From contig NZ_JACHFW010000006.1 of NCBI RefSeq assembly GCF_014202115.1, positions 170,360 through 231,987 on the forward strand: DNA of 61,628 nucleotides, written 5' to 3'. The notes below the pieces were generated by a model. It worked only from the letters and a program-made list of their open reading frames with translations, made no database searches and was not told the origin of the DNA. Of the stretch, positions 57,705 to 61,628 are shown one piece after another. Made by a program: the position numbers and the translations under genes. The DNA is from Catenibacillus scindens. GTDB taxonomy: Bacteria > Bacillota > Clostridia > Lachnospirales > Lachnospiraceae. How positions within the stretch are numbered: position 1 is the stretch's first letter; every line of letters starts with the position of its first letter.

Positions 57705-58931
57705 TTATAAAACTGTGATCTTCTGTGGATAACTCCCAAAAATATAGGCTTTGTCATCTCCCATCCAAACGGTTTCATGAAGCGTTGTACAACGGTGACC
57801 TTTTTTGTATTTATGAATGGAATCAAAGACCATACCTTTGGCTAATGGAAACATTTCCCATTCACAGTTGATAAGGGGACGGCATACGGTAAGATTTCCC
57901 ATACCGCGAATTTCTGTATCCATCCATGTATGCCCTGTGGTCTGCTCAGCGCCAACCGATGCCTTATAAGCGTTAATCGTATCTCTCAACTGCTGCATAG
58001 TCATTCCATTCTTATAGGCATTGATCTGAAATTCCTGCAGCTTTAAAGCTTCCTCAAAATGACTGCGGATTTCCTCATGAGGTTCCTGAAAAAAGAAATA
58101 TCGGCTCCGCTCCGCATAATAACCGCCCACGCCAGGCGTTTCCAGGGTAAAAACAACATAATCTGTCACTTTAAGACGATACTCCGGCGGCACAGCCATA
58201 GTCGCCTCCAAAATACCATCGCCATCTTTCCATCCCCGGTTCTCCCCAACAGCAAACATAATTTTGGGCATCTGTGTCGGATCACCGCCAAGCATGAGCA
58301 AATACCTGGTTACATCGGCAAACATTTCACTGATGGTCCGGCCAGGCTGAATATAAAGAGGGGCTCCCTGAAACATAGCATCCTGAATACGGCATGTGCT
58401 GCGCACTGCGTCCAACTCTTCCTCGCTTTTGCATGCCCGCATCCAGGCTAGTTCCTGACAAAAATCTACCAGTTCCACGCCGGGGCATACCTGCTGTAAA
58501 TAGTTGTAAAAGGCATGGGTAATAAATCCCAGACCATCATAGGCAATACGCTTTGCCCCTTTCAGGTAAGGCGCCATATCCTCGCCGCTGCTGTACGGGT
58601 CCAGCCGCCAATCGTGGTCGCTAGTCTTAACGCCGTGGATTTCTTTAAGCTCTCCTTCGGCGGGCAAAATCAATGTATACGTATTTTTATAATAATTATC
58701 GCATCCCAGCCAGTAAAGACTGGTATTCACCCCCATGGTCGATGGGGGAAAGTAGCCCTGAACCAGCAAGAGGTCACAATCTTTTTCTTTTAATTTGCTC
58801 TGGACAAGGCGATGCCGCCGCTGCCGCTCCGCGTCAGAAAAGAATTTCCTTCCCCCATAATCATTTCCCGTCTTATCAATCACCGGCCGCGTATAATTGG
58901 GCCATATTGATGGATCAAATAATCCTGACAT
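57705..58931 (-). CDS. M24-family (creatinase/prolidase-fold) protein with altered metal site
   Basis: A 408-residue pita-bread-fold protein with an N-terminal creatinase-like domain and C-terminal M24 domain. Active M24 peptidases bind two metals through Asp, Asp, His, Glu, Glu. Here the first Asp is Thr (VVFTLE), the second is Glu (GYYAERSRYF) and the first Glu appears lost (GMVFDSIHKY), while His (TTGHTWMD) and the last Glu (TLHETVWM) remain. This pattern recalls metal-free creatinase, which uses His and two Glu. A hydrolase or lyase other than an aminopeptidase is therefore likely; the substrate is unknown. It follows proC by 29 bases in a three-gene operon. Confidence 0.82.
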   Translation of the reverse strand: MSGLFDPSIWPNYTRPVIDKTGNDYGGRKFFSDAERQRRHRLVQSKLKEKDCDLLLVQGYFPPSTMGVNTSLYWLGCDNYYKNTYTLILPAEGELKEIHGVKTSDHDWRLDPYSSGEDMAPYLKGAKRIAYDGLGFITHAFYNYLQQVCPGVELVDFCQELAWMRACKSEEELDAVRSTCRIQDAMFQGAPLYIQPGRTISEMFADVTRYLLMLGGDPTQMPKIMFAVGENRGWKDGDGILEATMAVPPEYRLKVTDYVVFTLETPGVGGYYAERSRYFFFQEPHEEIRSHFEEALKLQEFQINAYKNGMTMQQLRDTINAYKASVGAEQTTGHTWMDTEIRGMGNLTVCRPLINCEWEMFPLAKGMVFDSIHKYKKGHRCTTLHETVWMGDDKAYIFGSYPQKITVL

Positions 58932-58960
58932 TTTCCCACCCTCTAAACATTATCTGCTAT

Positions 58961-59794
58961 TTATTTTACTTTTCCAAGATCAATATTTTTCTCATATCCG
59001 GCTTTGACTGCCTCAATTGCCGCGGAGCGGAATCCTTTTTCCTCCAGCTTCGCCACTCCCACGATCGTAGAACCTGCCGGAGAACATACCGCATCTTTAA
59101 GTTCTCCCGGATGTTTGCCAGTCTCAAGAACCATAGCCGCAGCTCCCATAACAGTCTGAGCCGCATAGGTCATTGCCTGCGCCCTGGGAAGTCCGGTCAT
59201 CACACCGCCATCTGCCAGCGCTTCAATAAACATATATACAAAGGCCGGAGAACAGCCGCTAACTACAGTAAACTGATCCATGAGATTTTCAGCCAGCCGC
59301 TCAACTCTTCCCGCATCAGAAAGGATTTCCATAACGCCACTGACATACTCCTCTTCAACCTCCGGATCTGCCGCTACCGCAATCATTCCTTTGCCGATCG
59401 CCGCCGGAGTATTTGGCATTACCCGGATCACTCTCAGCGCATCGCCGCACTGGGCAAGCTGCTCTTTAATATAAGCAAGCTGAAGCCCTGCTGCGATGGA
59501 GACAATAATCTTTTTCTCTCCCCGGTCCAGACATTCCTTGACTACCGGGGCGATTTCTTTGAGAACGCCGCCCATAACCTGAGGCTTTACACACATAAAA
59601 ATATATGTGCCTGCCAGCACTGCTTCCCTGTTAGATGAAACGCAGCCGCACCCCAACTCGTCCGCCATCTCTTGTGCTTTTTCCACCATATAGTCTGTAA
59701 TATGTACCTGTGCGGGATCTAAAGCGCGGCAGGCTGCATGGATCAGGGCTCCTCCCATATTTCCAGTTCCGATAAATGATACGTTTTCCTTCAT
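58961..59794 (-). CDS. proC: Pyrroline-5-carboxylate reductase
   Basis: A 277-residue NAD(P)H-dependent reductase. The Rossmann motif FIGTGNMGGALI is at residues 7-18 and the C-terminal signature SPAGSTIVGVAKLEEKGFR in part lies near 240. It reduces 1-pyrroline-5-carboxylate to proline. Its ribosome site (GGAG) is 13 bases from the ATG, so translation may be weak or coupled. Being operonic with a PhzB-like and a creatinase-like gene, it may reduce another cyclic imine (inference). Confidence 0.92.
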   Translation of the reverse strand: MKENVSFIGTGNMGGALIHAACRALDPAQVHITDYMVEKAQEMADELGCGCVSSNREAVLAGTYIFMCVKPQVMGGVLKEIAPVVKECLDRGEKKIIVSIAAGLQLAYIKEQLAQCGDALRVIRVMPNTPAAIGKGMIAVAADPEVEEEYVSGVMEILSDAGRVERLAENLMDQFTVVSGCSPAFVYMFIEALADGGVMTGLPRAQAMTYAAQTVMGAAAMVLETGKHPGELKDAVCSPAGSTIVGVAKLEEKGFRSAAIEAVKAGYEKNIDLGKVK

Positions 59795-59883
59795 AATAAT
59801 AAATTCACTCCATTCTTTTCTTTACTCCCGCAGGCAGGGAGCCAGGCGACGCGCTTGCGCCTGAGCTTTCATGCCCCGTCAGC

Positions 59884-60321
59884 TTACTGCAGGGTATCTG
59901 ACTCCTTGTCCGTATAAGGATTATACTCCTCGCTGGGATTTGGGTTTTCCCGAAACATTTCAATCTTTCCGTCTTTCATACGAAACTCATTGACATAGAA
60001 ATGTTCTACAGGAGAAGATTTTCCATTTTCTACCATAAATCCCTGTCCTCTGGATTTTACCAGAAAAATATTGGGATCTTCCGTCTCAAAAATCATATTA
60101 TCGTAAAATCCCCACTCCGGAAATGATATGGCGGTGGATTCCAGCCATTCTTTTGCCGGAAGGCTGCGATACTGAAACCCATCAGGTCCCGGCATGGCGA
60201 TTTCCTGAGTGGCATTCTCCGCAAATAGAGGGACCCTCATTTCACCCCGTTTTGGCCCGCGGCACTGAAGAAATGCCTCAATAGCTGCGCGGTTTTTTTC
60301 TCTCACTTGATTCTGATCCAT
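59884..60321 (-). CDS. PhzA/PhzB-like (NTF2-fold) protein
   Basis: A 145-residue SnoaL/NTF2-type protein whose pattern (ENATQEIAMPGPDGFQYRSL in part, FPEWGFYDNMIFETEDPNIF in part, and the ending MFRENPNPSEEYNPY) matches PhzA/PhzB, small proteins that aid imine condensation in phenazine synthesis. No other phenazine genes are present. Start ATG 60321 follows AGGGGG; the longer ORF runs through upstream palindromes and was rejected. It leads an operon with proC and the M24-like gene. Confidence 0.8.
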   Translation of the reverse strand: MDQNQVREKNRAAIEAFLQCRGPKRGEMRVPLFAENATQEIAMPGPDGFQYRSLPAKEWLESTAISFPEWGFYDNMIFETEDPNIFLVKSRGQGFMVENGKSSPVEHFYVNEFRMKDGKIEMFRENPNPSEEYNPYTDKESDTLQ

Positions 60322-60354
60322 ATAAAATCCCCCTGTTTTTTCTATTTCACAATA

Positions 60355-60443
60355 GGAAACGTCATAATAAAAATTATTATGACGTTTCCAGCGCCGATTT
60401 TTTCTGCGCGAAGCGCAGATCTTTCCCTGCAAAAATCGTGCGC
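60355..60443. repeat. Stacked hairpins in leader of PhzB-like operon
   Basis: GGAAACGTCATAATAA (60355-60370) and TTATTATGACGTTTCC (60374-60389) are a perfect 16-base inverted repeat with a 3-base loop. Next to it GCGC-GATTTTT pairs with AAAAATC-GCGC (about 60391-60443) around an inner TCTGCGC/GCGCAGA. All lie between the promoter and the PhzB-like start, so they would fold in the mRNA leader. Confidence 0.75.
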
Positions 60444-60458
60444 ATCCCCCCGGAAGGT

Positions 60459-60496
60459 TTATAGTAAACGACAAATATATTTGTCGTTTACTATAA
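60459..60496. repeat. 38-base perfect palindrome, copy 2
   Basis: The same palindrome as 56083-56122. Here its edge touches the -10 box of the operon promoter, so it would cover about +1 to +30 of the transcript. Confidence 0.9.
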
Positions 60497-60524
60497 TTAT
60501 AGCTTTAATGAGATCTTTTGTACA
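60496..60524 (-). promoter_or_regulatory. Promoter of PhzB-like/ProC/M24-like operon
   Basis: On the minus strand TGTACA (60519-60524), 17 bases, TATAAT (60496-60501). It runs directly into the palindrome at 60459-60496. Confidence 0.5.
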
Positions 60525-60546
60525 TAAAATTTTCTTGAAAACTAGG

Positions 60547-60657
60547 TTAAAAGTCTTTGATAACGAAAATCACGTTGGTAATAGCACCCACTTCATTGGA
60601 CACGGAAGCTGTGTCCGCTGCAAATCCAAGATACGGGCTGACCTGGGCATTGGCCAT
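60547..60657 (-). other. Orphan 36-codon ORF, possible gene debris
   Basis: ATG 60657 to TAA 60547 encodes MANAQVSPYLGFAADTASVS and a short hydrophobic tail. It has no ribosome binding site and starts just after the tRNA-array terminator. I recognise no family. It may be the end of a lost gene. Confidence 0.25.
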
Positions 60658-60669
60658 GTATTTTTAAAC

Positions 60670-60699
60670 AAAAAAAGACTGTCACATTTTGCGACAGTC
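60670..60699 (-). terminator. Terminator of rRNA-tRNA transcript
   Basis: GACTGTC (60677-60683) pairs with GACAGTC (60693-60699) and the A-run at 60669-60676 gives a T-tract on the minus strand, ten bases after tRNA-Lys. Confidence 0.85.
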
Positions 60700-60707
60700 C
60701 ATTTTAG

Positions 60708-60780
60708 TGAGACATCGGGGGTTCGAACCCCGGACACCCAGATTAAAAGTCTGGTGCTCTACCAACTGAGCTAATATCCC
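60708..60780 (-). tRNA. tRNA-Lys (TTT)
   Basis: Acceptor GGGATAT/ATGTCTC, anticodon loop CTTTTAA (TTT), T-arm GGTTCGAACCC. Last tRNA of the array downstream of 23S rRNA. Confidence 0.92.
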
Positions 60781-60810
60781 ACAATATTAAATTATAAAAT
60801 TTAATATCAA

Positions 60811-60883
<73 letters not shown>

Positions 60884-60907
60884 ATACTCAGATAGAAATC
60901 TGAAGAG

Positions 60908-60981
<74 letters not shown>

Positions 60982-61019
60982 ATATTCACTTAATAAATAG
61001 AATCTTTTAAGATTCTTAA

Positions 61020-61101
61020 TGGGCGGAGAAGGATTCGAACCTTCGAAGTCGTCGACAACAGATTTACAGTCTGCCCCCATTGGCCGCTCGGGAATCCGCC
61101 C
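61020..61101 (-). tRNA. tRNA-Tyr (GTA)
   Basis: An 82-nt tRNA with long variable arm, acceptor GGGCGGA/TCCGCCC and anticodon loop CTGTAAA (GTA). Confidence 0.93.
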
Positions 61102-61136
61102 AGATTATTATGATTATTGATTGTCATTTATGACAA

Positions 61137-61209
61137 AGCCGATGATCGGACTCGAACCGATAACCTGCTGATTACAAATCAGCTGCTCTGCCAATTGAGC
61201 CACATCGGC
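61137..61209 (-). tRNA. tRNA-Thr (TGT)
   Basis: Acceptor GCCGATG/CATCGGC, anticodon loop TTTGTAA (TGT), T-arm GGTTCGAGTCC. Confidence 0.93.
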
Positions 61210-61215
61210 AAGGTA

Positions 61216-61288
61216 TGGGGCCTACAGGGCTCGAACCTGTGACCCTCTGCTTGTAAGGCAGATGCTCTCCCAGCTGAGCTAAGACCCC
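61216..61288 (-). tRNA. tRNA-Val (TAC)
   Basis: Acceptor GGGGTCT/AGGCCCC, anticodon loop CTTACAA (TAC), T-arm GGTTCGAGCC. Confidence 0.93.
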
Positions 61289-61323
61289 ATAGTAAATTAT
61301 CTCACACCGAAGTGCTTGACAAA

Positions 61324-61397
61324 CGACCCAGAAGGGACTCGAACCCTCGACCTCCGCCGTGACAGGGCGGCGCTCTAACCAACTGAGCCACTAGGCC
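61324..61397 (-). tRNA. tRNA-Asp (GTC)
   Basis: Acceptor GGCCTAG/CTGGGTC, anticodon loop CTGTCAC (GTC), discriminator G as expected for tRNA-Asp. First tRNA after the 23S rRNA gene. Confidence 0.94.
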
Positions 61398-61536
61398 ATA
61401 TGTACCTTCAAAACTGCATATTCAAATACTTATTACATCTTACCACACAAACCATCAGAAATCAACCTTAACTTTACATAGTTTTTAAACTCATTTGAAC
61501 TAAGCTTTTCTTTCGCTTGTTCCAGCTAAGGTTTCA

Positions 61537-61628
61537 GGTCAAGCCCTCGACCGATTAGTAACAGTCAGCTCCACATATTACTATGCTTCCACCTCTGCCC
61601 TATCTACCTCGTCGTCTTCAAGGGGTCT
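61537..61628 (-). rRNA. 23S rRNA gene, 3' end (partial)
   Basis: The minus strand matches the last ~90 nt of 23S rRNA (GAAGACGACGAGGTAGAT, then ACTAATCGGTCGAGGGCTTG near the 3' end). The gene runs off the window edge. The 139 bases to tRNA-Asp contain an rRNA-processing-like stretch (AGTTTTGAAGGTACA on the minus strand) but no 5S rRNA. Confidence 0.92.

Noticed and set aside
61398-61536. Possible 5S rRNA between 23S and tRNA-Asp
   Set aside because: The sequence is AT-rich and lacks recognisable 5S segments; it looks like a spacer.

Overview
The window looks like chromosomal DNA of a spore-forming, strictly anaerobic Firmicute, most likely a Lachnospiraceae-type clostridium. Evidence: AGGAGG-type ribosome binding sites, TTG and GTG starts, TTGACA/TATAAT promoters, an oxygen-independent ribonucleotide reductase (nrdDG), desulfoferrodoxin, a K+-dependent membrane pyrophosphatase, spmA, Bce-type peptide resistance, large secreted DUF4214/CAP proteins and AraC-GH39 fusions. 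Genus assignment is inference. No CRISPR array, transposase, integrase or prophage was seen.

Layout. 1-5200: a heterodimeric ABC drug exporter behind a leader peptide and intrinsic terminator, then MarR and GNAT genes. 5222-9264: a secreted Cys/His-rich protein with an ECF sigma/anti-sigma pair, an AraC-esterase pair and an ArsR regulator. 9372-12000: heavy-metal export (separate HMA chaperone and P1B ATPase) with matching ArsR-type palindromes. 12324-19442: three large secreted CAP/DUF4214 proteins, two of them tandem paralogues and one fused to BspA-type leucine-rich repeats. 19726-23920: a GPH sugar symporter and an AraC regulator fused to a GH39-like domain, with a candidate small RNA between them. 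24065-25515: tRNA-Ala, TetR and an SCP2 protein. 25676-30482: a BceRS-BceAB module. 30517-40922: a broken HipA-like gene, desulfoferrodoxin, an MBL hydrolase, GH31 alpha-xylosidase, an HTH fragment, membrane pyrophosphatase, an M56 sensor protease and HtrA. 41288-44367: spmA, a GH3 lipoprotein, then a graveyard of Uma2 and hicAB remnants and tRNA-Lys. 44368-51329: dUTPase, a rubredoxin-glutamate synthase fusion, and a four-gene surface operon (DUF4214-transglutaminase protein, MBOAT O-acyltransferase, DHHW/AlgX-like protein, repeat lipoprotein). 51500-56067: nrdDG with an NrdR-box pair, and a MATE exporter behind two terminators. 56124-60321: a zinc-ribbon/prion-like membrane protein and a PhzB-like/ProC/M24-like operon. 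60677-61628: seven tRNAs and the 3' end of a 23S rRNA gene, all on the minus strand.

Themes. (i) Envelope and surface biology: four DUF4214 proteins at two loci, one operonic with an O-acylation pair, plus HtrA, M56 and ECF/anti-sigma sensors. (ii) Xylose-containing glycans: the GPH symporter, AraC-GH39 regulator, alpha-xylosidase and possibly the esterase. (iii) Drug, peptide and metal defence, with two exporters preceded by apparent transcription attenuators. (iv) Many palindromes and dispersed repeats, notably a GTTCAGCC repeat family and two copies of a 38-40 bp perfect palindrome.

Starts were moved from the longest possible ORF to the codon with a proper ribosome binding site where the sequence allowed; these choices are stated per gene.
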